Positions 22,866 through 34,371 of a stretch of DNA of 64,000 nucleotides are shown one piece after another. This stretch comes from Adiantum capillus-veneris (lineage: Eukaryota; Streptophyta; Polypodiopsida; Polypodiales; Pteridaceae). A program made the position numbers and the translations under genes. The DNA is taken from NCBI GenBank assembly GCA_014529385.2, contig CM043956.1:89029221-89093220 (forward strand), read 5' to 3'. The notes under the pieces were generated by a model that saw nothing but the letters and a program-made list of their open reading frames with translations, was not told the DNA's origin and ran no database searches. Positions within the stretch are counted from its first letter, which is position 1, and every line of letters starts with the position of its first letter.

Positions 22866-23915
22866 TCAAAAAACTCTTTCTGTTGTCTTTTTTTTTGCAT
22901 ATATGGCCGCTACATCATTGATTCGTAACTCATCTAATTTTTCAAGGTCCTCTAACCGTTCTGAAAGTTCATGCCCCGTCCAATCCAATTGTGTGGCTAC
23001 CCTTAGTGTGGGGATCAGAAAGTCAATAGGCAATATTGCATTTAACCCATATACCATATTAAATGGTGTAGCATTGAGTGTTGTTTTATATGCAACTCGA
23101 TAAGCCCACAATACTGAATAGAGCATCTGATCCCAATATGTTCTTGTTTCACTAACCAGTTTCGTAAGAACCGTGCACAATATTTTGTTGGTCGCTTTCG
23201 CTTGGCCATTGGCTTGTGGATGATAGGGTGCAGATTTGCGATGAATTACCATAAACTCATTTAAGAGATGTTGGATAACTTCATTTACAAAGTGTGTCCC
23301 TCTATCACTCACCAACTCGATTGGAAGGCCATAACGTGTAAACACATATTTATATAAGAATTGTGCCGTGGTTCTAGCGTCTGCTTTTGTTGTGGCTTTT
23401 GCTTCCACCCATTTGGTCATGTAATCCGTGGCCACCATGATATATTGTGCTTGTGAACGATATGCTGGTGGAGTGATAGGACCAACAAAGTCCAATCCCC
23501 ATTTAGCGAATGCTCGAGCACTCATCATTGGTCTTAAAGGCATTTCGTCTCTTTTAACTGGTACCTTAGTGCGTTGACATTCATCACACCTTTTCACGAA
23601 TTCTGCTGCATCTTGAATCATGGTCGGCCACCATATACCTGCAACCATAATGATTTTTACGGTTCTCTCTGCTGAAAAATGACCTCCTGCTATGCCTGCA
23701 TGAGCTTGTTCCAATAATGGAAAGTAGTCATTTTCATGAGGAACTAACCTTAGTTGGTTATCAGCTCCTCTTTTATACAATTGGTCACTAATGAGGGTAT
23801 ACCTATTCGCTTCGATTTGTAAATCCTTTTGTCTGGCTTTAGACCAATCTCCTGGCAGCTCCTTATTAGTCAAATATTCCACAATAGAATGAATCCATGT
23901 GGGTGCTACTGTCAC
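22866..23915 (-). pseudogene. Integrase core, unit 2
   Basis: Translation identical to unit 1 (18629..19678), including the Glu-to-Lys change at GQAKATNK. Confidence 0.86.
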
Positions 23916-23918
23916 TTG

Positions 23919-24677
23919 CTATAATGTGGCATAATCCACAGTGGTATTGGATGTGCAAAAGTCGCATTTCTTGATGTAATTAGCTACATCGACTGCCATT
24001 CTTGGCCAATATACTCCAAGTCTTCTTAATTGTTCATACATCATTTGCTTTCCTCTATGGAATCCCCCTGTTTGTGTATGGGCCTCCTCTAGATACGCTT
24101 CGTACTCCTCTGGGCCTATACACAACCTTATAATTTCATCGTTTCCATGATGGTACATTCTTCCCGCAAGCATTGTGTAATTTCGTGCTTGTCTAACGTC
24201 TTCCACCGTGTGTTTGTCGTCAAGATTCATTCCATATGTCAGCAACGGAATAATTTGCTCTGACCATTTTGGTACCATCTCTATATCAAACATGTATGCA
24301 TCTGGGAGATCATCATCTACCCCGGTAGCTTTTTCGCCATGTAGTAATCGAGAAAGGTGGTCTGCTCTTTGATGAGTTTTTCCTTTCTTAACTACTACCG
24401 TAAAATCAAACTCTAGTAACACAATGAACCATTTTACAATTCGTCATGTGCTACAAGGTTTGTTTACTAAGTACAAGAGTGCCTGATGATCTACAAAGAA
24501 TGTGAATTTGTTAGCGAGTAAGTAATGCCGAAATTTCTTTACCACATATATCATACCCAATCCTTCTCTTTCAATCGTAGTATAATTCTTTTCTGCACTG
24601 TTGAGTTGTCTACTAGCATAACTGATTGGAAAATCCGTCTTACCCTCATCTGGTTGTGCTAATATACAGCCTATTGC
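23919..24677 (-). pseudogene. RNase H and first H2C2 finger, unit 2
   Basis: Same frame, TGA (24444..24446) and TAG (23919..23921) as unit 1. Its 5' side on the - strand is the non-coding part of unit 3, not RT. Confidence 0.8.
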
Positions 24678-25559
24678 AAATGACTCAAATGAGAGATTTC
24701 TAGCCTAGCCTCTCTATATGTAATCGAGACTCCGACACCAAATTTTCCCATCTTTTACTTGTGGCCATAACTTTTTGCGAGATGCGGTTTAGGCTCGCAA
24801 ATTTCCTGATTTGGACTTCGGTTGCTCCAGTTTTACCATTTTTGTAGATTTCTCATGTTGAGGTCCCTTCATGACGGTGGTCATTTTTCCCTGCCACCTT
24901 TGCAGTCCCTATTTTTTCTGTGTCTTCTTTACCTTGCTCCGATCAGGCGTCTCTTCTTTTGTGTTTCCATCTAGATTACGAATTTTTTTCTATAATTTTT
25001 GCTAGAAAATGGCTAAAATAAAGCAAATAAATCCCAAAATAACCCAAAAATAGCAATTCTAACCTATAAAAATACCAATGAAAAGCAAAACACTTTGTAA
25101 CTCACTTTTCTCTCGTCTATGTACATTCTCGCTCATTATTGTCAACCTTGGCCTATTTTTTGCTGTTTTTAGACATTTTTTGGCCAGATTTGACTCTCTT
25201 TATAGTCTATACACATCCCTAGGGGCTCATGAATGATGATTTGGTCCCCAATTCTGATTAATTACGAGGGCATATTCTTTTTTCCAAAATCACACAATAA
25301 AACGCAAAAATGGTTGAAAAATTTCTCACAAACATTGCCCTCTAATATATGACGAGTCTGACATGAGTGTGCATTTAGAATGCCTCCCCCCCTCCTAGTT
25401 GGAGTCCTCCCGGACGACAGGGTAACGTCAAGGGTATGTGCTGTGCATGGGTGTGAACTCGTGCTAATGCAAGCCTTGTAATATAGCCCTATATGCATGT
25501 GCAATCAATGCATGTAGAAAGAATTTATGCAGTGTAAGAGGAAGGTATAAGCGATTCGC

Positions 25560-26756
25560 TTATTGGCATTTGTCGTTGAGGCTTCCTGAGGTAGCTTGAG
25601 TTGGCTGGCAGATTCTCTTTGCAAGGAGTAGTTGTAAATCTGCCGCTCTTTGTTTGATTGTTTTCCACTGGTTTTGAATTGGCGTATGTGGTTTCTTTGA
25701 AGTCGATATTGTCGTATCTGGTGGAAAATTCTTTCTTTCTGCTTTGATGACTTGGGTCTTATAGATCCTTGTAGTTTTTGTTATTGATTCTGTTTGTTTC
25801 CTCGTGTTGTTTGCATGATGTGGCTTGACCTTGACAGTTATAGATAACTCCTCGATTGCCATCTTTGGCCTCCCTTCTTGTGTTGTTGGCCCGTTTTGAA
25901 TTGGCAATTTTGTCCGCCATACCAATATAGTCCGTTGCGTATTCGACAGATTGACTATGGTTCTTTGAAGTTTTGCTGGATTTCGGTGTTTTGTCTGTTC
26001 TTCTGACCCCTTTTTTATAGGAATTAGGCTGTCGTGCCTTATCCAAACTTTGTATTTCCTCTTTTGATGTAATTGTGCCTCGATTAGCTCTGTACGCCGT
26101 ACCCAAACTTGCCTGGTTCCCTGCATGGTTGTTGATTTTTTATAAGACGTTGCTGGACTTGTAAACTCTCTTTGTTGTTGGGCAGATCTTTGCGGTTGTA
26201 TTGACTTTTGTTTCCTCCTCGACATGTATTGGTTATATGATAAGAAGGGTTCTGAAAAGTTTTCAGTTCTGAACAGTGCTTCATTAGTATCCAAATCAAT
26301 GAATACCCTGTTAGCTTTCATCCATGACACTGCTAAGATACACGGCGTTGTTGATCTACATGGTGGCAGTACATGGAATTTTGTAGTGTACGGGTGTGCC
26401 TGCACTGTGATTGGTATTATAATAGACCACAACGTGGTCACTTCATCAGCCGATGCTACTTTCAACCGGTGTGTCTCTGGTATTGTCCTCAATGGTCCAA
26501 GTTTCTGAAAGAGCTCAAAGCTGATGACACTCATTTTTGCTCCAGTGTCAAGCAATGCATAGATTTCAACTTGTTTTGTGCCTGCAAAAGCTTTTATGTA
26601 AGGACTACACCACGTATCTTCCAAGTCGTCAATGATGCTATCGTCCTGAGCCCTAAGGTCTGTCATGGTCTTTTCTAATTCGTCGCTTTGTATATCCGCT
26701 TCGATTGTTTCGGATGTTGAAAGAGGATATTCGTCAGTCATCATTGGGGTGACCAT
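25560..26756 (-). pseudogene. Retropepsin-like ORF, unit 3
   Basis: Translation identical to the unit 2 copy (21323..22519). Confidence 0.7.
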
Positions 26757-26816
26757 GTTTATTGTCCTGAGAAACTGCTTTCGTTTAGCAATCCGTTCCT
26801 TTGCTTCTTGTTGTGC

Positions 26817-27011
26817 CTAGTCCTGAATTCTTTGTTGTTCCTGTCTATAGGTTTTTCCATAATGCAGTTGAAACAACATTTTCGGTGTTAAAGGTATATG
26901 ATATTTTTTTAAACGACACCCACTGATCCAGTTCGGCATTTCTTTTCCATCTAGTATCGACAGTTTTACTACTCCGCTGGACGATATTTCTTGGATCAAA
27001 TAAGGCCCCAT
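26817..27011 (-). pseudogene. Integrase GPY module, unit 3
   Basis: Translation identical to units 1 and 2. Confidence 0.73.
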
Positions 27012-27102
27012 TCCCCTTTTCTTTAGCTTTTTGGCATGCTATTTAAGGGTGTATACTAAGACATAGTCGCCTGTTCTAAAGTCCTTGTTCTTGACATGTT
27101 TG

Positions 27103-28152
27103 TCAAAAAACTCTTTCTGTTGTCTTTTTTTTTGCATATATGGCCGCTACATCATTGATTCGTAACTCATCTAATTTTTCAAGGTCCTCTAACCGTTCTG
27201 AAAGTTCATGCCCCGTCCAATCCAATTGTGTGGCTACCCTTAGTGTGGGGATCAGAAAGTCAATAGGCAATATTGCATTTAACCCATATACCATATTAAA
27301 TGGTGTAGCATTGAGTGTTGTTTTATATGCAACTCGATAAGCCCACAATACTGAATAGAGCATCTGATCCCAATATGTTCTTGTTTCACTAACCAGTTTC
27401 GTAAGAACCGTGCACAATATTTTGTTGGTCGCTTTCGCTTGGCCATTGGCTTGTGGATGATAGGGTGCAGATTTGCGATGAATTACCATAAACTCATTTA
27501 AGAGATGTTGGATAACTTCATTTACAAAGTGTGTCCCTCTATCACTCACCAACTCGATTGGAAGGCCATAACGTGTAAACACATATTTATATAAGAATTG
27601 TGCCGTGGTTCTAGCGTCTGCTTTTGTTGTGGCTTTTGCTTCCACCCATTTGGTCATGTAATCCGTGGCCACCATGATATATTGTGCTTGTGAACGATAT
27701 GCTGGTGGAGTGATAGGACCAACAAAGTCCAATCCCCATTTAGCGAATGCTCGAGCACTCATCATTGGTCTTAAAGGCATTTCGTCTCTTTTAACTGGTA
27801 CCTTAGTGCGTTGACATTCATCACACCTTTTCACGAATTCTGCTGCATCTTGAATCATGGTCGGCCACCATATACCTGCAACCATAATGATTTTTACGGT
27901 TCTCTCTGCTGAAAAATGACCTCCTGCTATGCCTGCATGAGCTTGTTCCAATAATGGAAAGTAGTCATTTTCATGAGGAACTAACCTTAGTTGGTTATCA
28001 GCTCCTCTTTTATACAATTGGTCACTAATGAGGGTATACCTATTCGCTTCGATTTGTAAATCCTTTTGTCTGGCTTTAGACCAATCTCCTGGCAGCTCCT
28101 TATTAGTCAAATATTCCACAATAGAATGAATCCATGTGGGTGCTACTGTCAC
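27103..28152 (-). pseudogene. Integrase core, unit 3
   Basis: Translation identical to units 1 and 2, with the Lys for Glu change. Confidence 0.86.
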
Positions 28153-28155
28153 TTG

Positions 28156-28914
28156 CTATAATGTGGCATAATCCACAGTGGTATTGGATGTGCAAAAGTC
28201 GCATTTCTTGATGTAATTAGCTACATCGACTGCCATTCTTGGCCAATATACTCCAAGTCTTCTTAATTGTTCATACATCATTTGCTTTCCTCTATGGAAT
28301 CCCCCTGTTTGTGTATGGGCCTCCTCTAGATACGCTTCGTACTCCTCTGGGCCTATACACAACCTTATAATTTCATCGTTTCCATGATGGTACATTCTTC
28401 CCGCAAGCATTGTGTAATTTCGTGCTTGTCTAACGTCTTCCACCGTGTGTTTGTCGTCAAGATTCATTCCATATGTCAGCAACGGAATAATTTGCTCTGA
28501 CCATTTTGGTACCATCTCTATATCAAACATGTATGCATCTGGGAGATCATCATCTACCCCGGTAGCTTTTTCGCCATGTAGTAATCGAGAAAGGTGGTCT
28601 GCTCTTTGATGAGTTTTTCCTTTCTTAACTACTACCGTAAAATCAAACTCTAGTAACACAATGAACCATTTTACAATTCGTCATGTGCTACAAGGTTTGT
28701 TTACTAAGTACAAGAGTGCCTGATGATCTACAAAGAATGTGAATTTGTTAGCGAGTAAGTAATGCCGAAATTTCTTTACCACATATATCATACCCAATCC
28801 TTCTCTTTCAATCGTAGTATAATTCTTTTCTGCACTGTTGAGTTGTCTACTAGCATAACTGATTGGAAAATCCGTCTTACCCTCATCTGGTTGTGCTAAT
28901 ATACAGCCTATTGC
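28156..28914 (-). pseudogene. RNase H and first H2C2 finger, unit 3
   Basis: As units 1 and 2 (TGA 28681..28683, TAG 28156..28158). On the - strand it follows the 117-bp non-coding partial copy and then RT, so RT connection and the start of RNase H are missing even here. Confidence 0.8.
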
Positions 28915-29031
28915 AAATGACTCAAATGAGAGATTTCTAGCCTAGCCTCTCTATATGTAATCGAGACTCCGACACCAAATTTTCCCATCTTTTACTTGTG
29001 GCCATAACTTTTTGCGAGATGCGGTTTAGGC

Positions 29032-29314
29032 AAATCCTATATGTTCTGCATTTTTTGAAAACCTTTCAAAGATGATCTATATGGTCTTTTCTCAATAGAG
29101 AATAGACACACAAGTCGTCCATGTAAATATCCAAGAATTTTTGCAAGTATTCTTTAAAAGCGTGTGTCATTATTCTCTGAAATGTGGCTGGAGCATTGGT
29201 CAAGCCAAATGGCATTACCCTAAACACATATATGCCCCATTCTGTTGCAAATGCTGTTTTGTATTGATCTTCTGGTTTGACCCCTAATTGGTTATAACCA
29301 GAGAATCCGTCCAT
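29032..29314 (-). pseudogene. G2 RT, palm and thumb start
   Basis: Continues the RT frame of 29342..30349 after TGA 29342. Motifs: MDGFSGYNQ, KTAFATEWGIYVFRVMPFGL, TNAPATFQR and the catalytic YMDDLCVYS. Another in-frame TGA follows near 29075, then a CRTYRICLN segment that stops at the junction with the tandem array at 29031. In gypsy RT the sequence continues CLNP; the array sequence here also reads GCCTAAACC, a microhomology at the breakpoint. The rest of the thumb and connection is deleted. Confidence 0.87.
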
Positions 29315-29341
29315 AAAGCTATAGGCTTGCTTGCCTGCTAC

Positions 29342-30349
29342 TCATTCCAGGACGTGTTCAGTGATAGGAAGAGGGTAGTTGTCCCTTATTGTTGCTGCGT
29401 TTACCTTCTTGAGATTCACACACACTCGTAATTTCCCGTTTTTCTTGGGTACCACCACTATCGGGGACACCCAGTCCATGTGCTCTATCTCATAAATAAA
29501 TTCAGCATCCATAAGTTTGTCTATCTCCTCTTTTATCCTTTTGGCGAATGTCTCATTATACGTGTATGAACGTTGTTTGCTTGGCTTTGCATCAGACTTT
29601 AGAAGGATTGAATGTTCACAAATGTTAGGATCCACTCCCTTCAAATCTTTGTACGACCATGCAAATACATCTCGAAATTCCTTAAGTGTTTTGATCAGTA
29701 AGTCCTCTTCTTCTCGACCTAGATCTGTGGCAATGTAAGCAGGTCGAGGATTTTCTCCTGGCTTTGCTAAGTCTATTTTCTTGGCATTCTCTGGCCCATT
29801 GTAGGACTCGTTTGATTTTGGCTCCCTCATTGGTTGTTGAACCACCAATATTCTTTCCTGAATGGTGTACTTACAATAGTGAGGAGGTACATCTATCTTT
29901 TTACTCCCATCACTAGCGTTCGTTCCATCGCTACTTTCCATTTCAGTTGTCCATACATTTTTAATTTTTTGTTTCAATTCATTGTATCTCGTTTTCCGTT
30001 CAATTTTCGTCATAATTGGACTACAACAGACATTCAGTTTTTCTGTTGCAACTCTTTTTTTTGCTTTGCTGGTTTTCTTAGGTTTCAACAGTCTGGACTT
30101 AAATCCTGAGTCTTCAACAACCTTAAGAAATCTTCTTGACACTTTATCCTTAGCACAATCAACAGCATGAATGTTCATAAGGAAATGTGTCTTACCCTTA
30201 AACTCCGGCATGGGTCTCAGCCTGGTTGGTGGACTGATATGGTGTCGTTTACTCTTGTATCTTTTTTGGCGTCTCTCACTTTGGTTTGGGAAATTGTAGA
30301 AGACGTCATTGTCTTGATCTTGATTGTCGTCTCCCTTCGTATTTTTCAA
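29342..30349 (-). pseudogene. G2 pol linker and amino-terminal RT
   Basis: About 335 codons in frame with the protease region (TAG 30416 between them). A basic linker (KTSKAKKRVATEKL) leads to RT. It includes FAWSYKDLKGVDP, PSKQRSYTYNETFAKRIKEE, WVSPIVVVPKKNGKLRVCV and NYPLPITEHVLE, the fingers of Ty3/gypsy RT, and ends at TGA 29342. RT copies genomic RNA into cDNA in cytoplasmic particles. Confidence 0.87.
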
Positions 30350-30415
30350 CTTCTCGTCATCCGCGTTATCCTTGTTTCCACTTTGATCAGAAGAATCATA
30401 AAATTCTTCTCCCTC

Positions 30416-31249
30416 CTACTTGATTTCTTTAGTGGGGATGTCCACATAGCCCACTATCTTAAGCTCAAGTTTCGTTTCTGTTTTATTGATCCTCATATTC
30501 TCAGTATCTCCATTGTTCTCGTCCTCCTCCACAATTTTTCTCAACATGTAGTATGGTATGATATCGTAGCCATTCTCATCACAAAATTTGGTGGGAGTGA
30601 CTTCATTGACGCATACATCTAATGTAGCCAAAATTTGAGACCATCCTAGGGGTTCGAGATTCTCTTCAGGAAAAGGTTCTCGTATATATGCATCGTCTTC
30701 CAAGACCCTCTCTAGTGTCCTCTCATTGTGGTCAAATTCACTACATTGAGATGCCCCACACATCCATATCTCCTTTTTCTTACAAAGCCACGCTGGGACT
30801 TCTGATCCACTAATGGTGGCTGAGTCAAATTCTTCCAAAGGGGTTCTCGTGACATCTTGGTAGCTATGATTTTTCATGTTTACGTGTGTAGTAGTTTCAG
30901 CATGTCTTAGATACAAATAATCATACCCCCAGTCCTGCACCATTTTGAGTTGCCTCATGAACGGCCTACCAGGGATAATTTCATAGTTGTTCATCTTGCC
31001 GAAATCTACTATGGCAAAGGTATGTTCGTACTCTATGCCACAGGAAGATACCACAATTGCCTCAAGCAATCCTATAGGCCTTTCTATGTGCCGATCCGCC
31101 AATTGCAATTTCATTCTAGTTGTTCGTATTGCTGGTTTTCCCCATTTTTCCCATAGCATTTTGGTCGCAATGGCAATGCCAGCTCCACTATCAAGTATTG
31201 CCTTAGTCTCTATGCCGTTATACTCAACTGGTAGGGTTGTGTTGCCATC
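30416..31249 (-). pseudogene. G2 protease region
   Basis: Frame continues from 31250..32038 after TAA 31250. The aspartic protease site AILDSGAGIAIATK is near 31170..31205; its second half (NYEIIPGRPFMRQLKMVQDWGYDYL) is near 30930. The remaining ~150 residues form a linker to RT and end at TAG 30416. The protease would cut gag-pol during particle maturation. The matching G1 region (near 38170) has lost the Asp. Confidence 0.8.
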
Positions 31250-32038
31250 TTAACCTTCACAATACTCTCCTACCTTGTTGAGTGGCACTGGTCTAGTGTT
31301 GACTTTCTTCGGGTCTGTGTCATTAAGCTCGGTTTCGAAGAACTTAAGAGGTCTCCTTATGCCAAATTTTTCAAGACATTTGCCCACTTCCGTCCACATG
31401 CTTGGCCTAATTTTTAACAATTCTGCCAATGTGATTGTACACTTGACCGAAGTGGTCAACAAGTCTGTCAGGATTTTAGTGTCCAATTGATTTGACCCGC
31501 CTATTCTTTGAGAAGATACTATTCGAATTTCTGACCTTGCCTCATAGTTTCCCATATATGATGGCAAAGTTCTGAGTGATTCTGGTCTGCTATCTTCGGA
31601 TGCAACTGAACCATTATCCCCTTGAAATGATTTAATGTCTAAATCCCATGGAGGCTTATTCAAGTTCAACTCCGAGAAAGGCGCCGACTCGAATGTTTTT
31701 GTCTCATATTTTTCTTGAGCTCTTCGCACCGATTCCCATAGCTCTTCAGGCCAATTTTCTTCCACAATAGGGGAATATGGTGGAATATCTTTTAGTGATT
31801 CATCAGTGCTATTGGGCACGTCTCTTGCATCCTCTACATCCGGCAAGGATTTAACGTTTTCTATCTTGTCGGGTATCCTTTGTTTGGTTTTGTGAGGTGT
31901 TTCATTGTTTGGTGGTTTGATTACTCTATCTCCCGCTTCCATTGGTGGAGGCTCCAGTAAAGATTGTGCAGTTTCAATCAGCTGTTTGCACATCTCTAGT
32001 CTCTGTTTTCTATCTCTGGATATGGATATGTCATCCAC
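31250..32038 (-). pseudogene. G2 pol amino-terminal extension
   Basis: About 260 codons that overlap the end of gag by 43 bp in the -1 frame, the arrangement expected for ribosomal frameshifting; I see no canonical slippery heptamer in the overlap. No catalytic motif; recognisable blocks are TTSVKCTITLAELLKIRP and RPVPLNKVGEYCEG, which recur in G1 at about 37910..38130. Ends with TAA 31250 directly before the protease. Confidence 0.7.
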
Positions 32039-33852
32039 CTTTGCTCTAGAGTCTGTCTGTTCTCCAATCTTGCTTCATATGCTTGCAAGATTGCATCTAA
32101 GGGTTCATTGATCTTATCTACCAATACCGACCCTCCTGAGCTTGCACTTCTTGGTCCCTCCGTTGATTTTAGAGAGTCGGACTCTCTTTGCTGTTTAAGT
32201 TGCTCTCGAGCTATAGTTAGCTCAACTTCTACATCTTTTTGTTTTCGCTCACGTCTAGCTTTCATTTTCACTCTTCGTTTTTTCCAAGGATTATCATGAC
32301 TGACGCTAGACTTGTCAGTCTTGATTTCTTCTTGATTTTCATCGTTACTCTTGGGCTCATTGTCATTTTTCCTTGCTTGGGCTCTCGTCAAGACCTTAAC
32401 AGGAATCAGAGTTTCGTTTTCTGACCCTCCACTCGAAGGCAACGCTCCCAGCATATTCAAGGTAGTTTTTGCTCCTTTGATCGGGTTTTTAGGGCAATCA
32501 GGGATCAAGTGAGTAATTCCACACTCCGTGCAATATGCGTTGACCCTAATGATTTTTTCATGAGGGCAGTCCCTCAGCCAATGGTCTCCACCACACTTGT
32601 AGCATGGTCCTTTAGGCTGTTGAGGTGCTCCTGGAGCTCCTCTTTGTTGGTGTGCAATTCTTTGCCCGCTCATGCCTCCGTTGGCTATGAACAACAATGT
32701 TCTTTCATCTAGGCTATATCTTCCTTCTCCCGCTGCCTGTGCAGCAGTTGGTGGTCCTGTATTTCCTATCATGCTCCATGGTTCTGGTGTAGAGGGTTCT
32801 TCCGGTGGATAATAGACAGAGCTCCCTGCATATCCATTGGGCTCTTCGTAGTATGCATGCATAGGTACCAAAGCCTTCTCATCCGACTCAGTTACTGTGG
32901 GTGTGTATCTTATGCCGACTGGTCGTAATCCTGGTAGGGGTGGTTGTTGTCCCAACACTGGTTGTGGTCTTTCTACACCTACAGGTCCTGGTAGGTTGCC
33001 TGTCTGGTATCTAGGCATTGGTGGGATTTGAGGGGATGTCGCCTGAGCTTGCGGAGAATATGGTCGTTCTCTCATATATCCCTTGTTATAATAACACTCC
33101 TCCGTCCCATGGTTTGTCCATTTTTGTTCAATCGCACACCATTTTGGTTGTTTAGCTTGTGGTTTGGAATACAAGTTAATCTTTTTAAGCACTTCCTCTA
33201 CAAGCTGCTCTTGGCTCACCGCTACTTCTCCTTTCAGTGTTGTCTTAGCAGACTTGCTTCCGCTTTGTTGCGAGGAAGAATCATCGTCAAGATCCTTGAA
33301 CTCACTCTCTTTGTAGACCGCACAATTATCCACAAGGTATAGAGCTTCCTTGGTTAAATCATTCAACGTTGTGCTCCTTTTCATATGTAAGTCCTTTTGA
33401 AGATCTGCATTCCTTAGTCCTTGAATAAATATAAGCATAAGTCTGGACTGAGTTGGCAGTTCTTCCACGGGGAAGAACTTAACATATCTTTTTAATCGGA
33501 GGGCTGCCTTTCGCACAGACTCTCCATCTTTCTGTTTGAATTTTTGGATTTGTGAGACTGTATTATGAGCTATTCCCCTTTGTGAGAATTCCTCGATAAA
33601 CTCGTCAAACACTTCCTCCATAGACTCAAAGTCCCTTCGCTCCATCGAGTCAAACCATGTAGCAACATCATTCTCTAAGGTTAAACCGAATCCTGCAAAC
33701 TGGGTAGGAAAGTCTAACACCTCTTCAGCTCTAATTACACGCACAAAGGCTGCTACATGATCTCTCGGATCCCTGCTTCGCATATATTTCTTGTTTACCC
33801 ATTTTTGCACTTGAGAAGGTCTAATTCTACGATGGTCTACAAATCTCATCAT
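31996..33852 (-). CDS. G2 gag, capsid and nucleocapsid
   Basis: 618 codons, the longest intact frame of G2. The capsid part has VDHRRIRPSQVQKW, FAGFGLTLENDVATWF, RGIAHNTVSQIQKF and LPTQSRLMLIFIQGLRN, a retrotransposon gag domain. Near residues 420-460 are two zinc knuckles of CX2CX3HX4C form (CYKCGGDHWLRDC and CTECGITHLIPDC), one residue shorter than the classic CCHC box but seen in plant gypsy gags. A basic charged tail follows. Two stops (TGA, TAA) between 33852 and 34149 separate it from the upstream gag segment, so full gag is broken. It would bind and package element RNA. Confidence 0.85.
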   Translation of the reverse strand: MMRFVDHRRIRPSQVQKWVNKKYMRSRDPRDHVAAFVRVIRAEEVLDFPTQFAGFGLTLENDVATWFDSMERRDFESMEEVFDEFIEEFSQRGIAHNTVSQIQKFKQKDGESVRKAALRLKRYVKFFPVEELPTQSRLMLIFIQGLRNADLQKDLHMKRSTTLNDLTKEALYLVDNCAVYKESEFKDLDDDSSSQQSGSKSAKTTLKGEVAVSQEQLVEEVLKKINLYSKPQAKQPKWCAIEQKWTNHGTEECYYNKGYMRERPYSPQAQATSPQIPPMPRYQTGNLPGPVGVERPQPVLGQQPPLPGLRPVGIRYTPTVTESDEKALVPMHAYYEEPNGYAGSSVYYPPEEPSTPEPWSMIGNTGPPTAAQAAGEGRYSLDERTLLFIANGGMSGQRIAHQQRGAPGAPQQPKGPCYKCGGDHWLRDCPHEKIIRVNAYCTECGITHLIPDCPKNPIKGAKTTLNMLGALPSSGGSENETLIPVKVLTRAQARKNDNEPKSNDENQEEIKTDKSSVSHDNPWKKRRVKMKARRERKQKDVEVELTIAREQLKQQRESDSLKSTEGPRSASSGGSVLVDKINEPLDAILQAYEARLENRQTLEQRWMTYPYPEIENRD

Positions 33853-34148
33853 GGGATCTCCCCGTCCTAGTCGTTAAACCTCCTCTGGTCTTCTGTAGTG
33901 GCCAGGTTCCCCTCCCAATGGTGCTCCTAATCTATAATTTCTAACAGTTCTCGTGAGAGATGGTTCATCTCTCCGAACTCGTTCTCAGGGTGTTCTTCCA
34001 GGCTCAGTTGACCCCTGAGTCTTTGGCTTACTCTCTCCTTGATACTGTGCATAGAGTGGTGGTTCTTGTAAATCCCTTAACCCTCGTGCGGTTTGATAAC
34101 CCTCTCGGGTTCGGTTTTGTTCTAATGTAGCTGAGTAGATGGTTGATC

Positions 34149-34364
34149 CTAGTAGTTGGACGTCGGTTGTTGGATAGAATGTGAGGTAGCGTCACACTCT
34201 TCTGAAAAGGGATTTGTCGACTTGCTAGGGGTGTAGGTGGCTCTTGGTACTTCGTCGGGGCTATAGGTTGATGCTCCCGGAATTGTTGCTTTTTCAACCT
34301 CTTCTGGGAGAATACATTTGTATTCTCGCCCGTATCTGTCAACAAAAAAAATATCCTTCCCCAT
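34149..34364 (-). pseudogene. G2 gag, short segment after a frameshift
   Basis: 71 codons (MGKDIFFVDRYGREYKCIL...). It continues 34372..35061 after a one-base shift in a T-rich stretch near 34375. Ends TGA/TAG-rich sequence before the capsid ORF; the other frame (34028..34426) is only a shadow. The block FVDRYGREY is matched in G1 near 1330. Confidence 0.55.
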
Positions 34365-34371
34365 AGCAGTT

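Larger units (their letters stand above)
16204..29031 (-). repeat. Tandem array: three 4237-bp units plus 117-bp partial
   Basis: Unit 1 is 16204..20440, unit 2 is 20441..24677, unit 3 is 24678..28914, and a partial copy is 28915..29031. The period is exactly 4237 bp at each step. Units 2 and 3 look identical wherever compared; unit 1 differs at scattered bases (four residues in the protease ORF). Each unit has an 882-bp non-coding part and then, on the - strand, RNase H, two H2C2 fingers, integrase, GPY module and a retropepsin-like ORF. Unit junctions fuse the non-coding part to the middle of RNase H at a short shared TCATTT. An assembly artefact must be kept in mind because the copies are so alike. 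Confidence 0.93.

Noticed and set aside
30167-30622. 151-codon + strand ORF, hydrophobic, looks membrane-like
   Set aside because: Antisense to the acidic/basic pol linker of G2; hydrophobicity is a by-product of the reverse reading.
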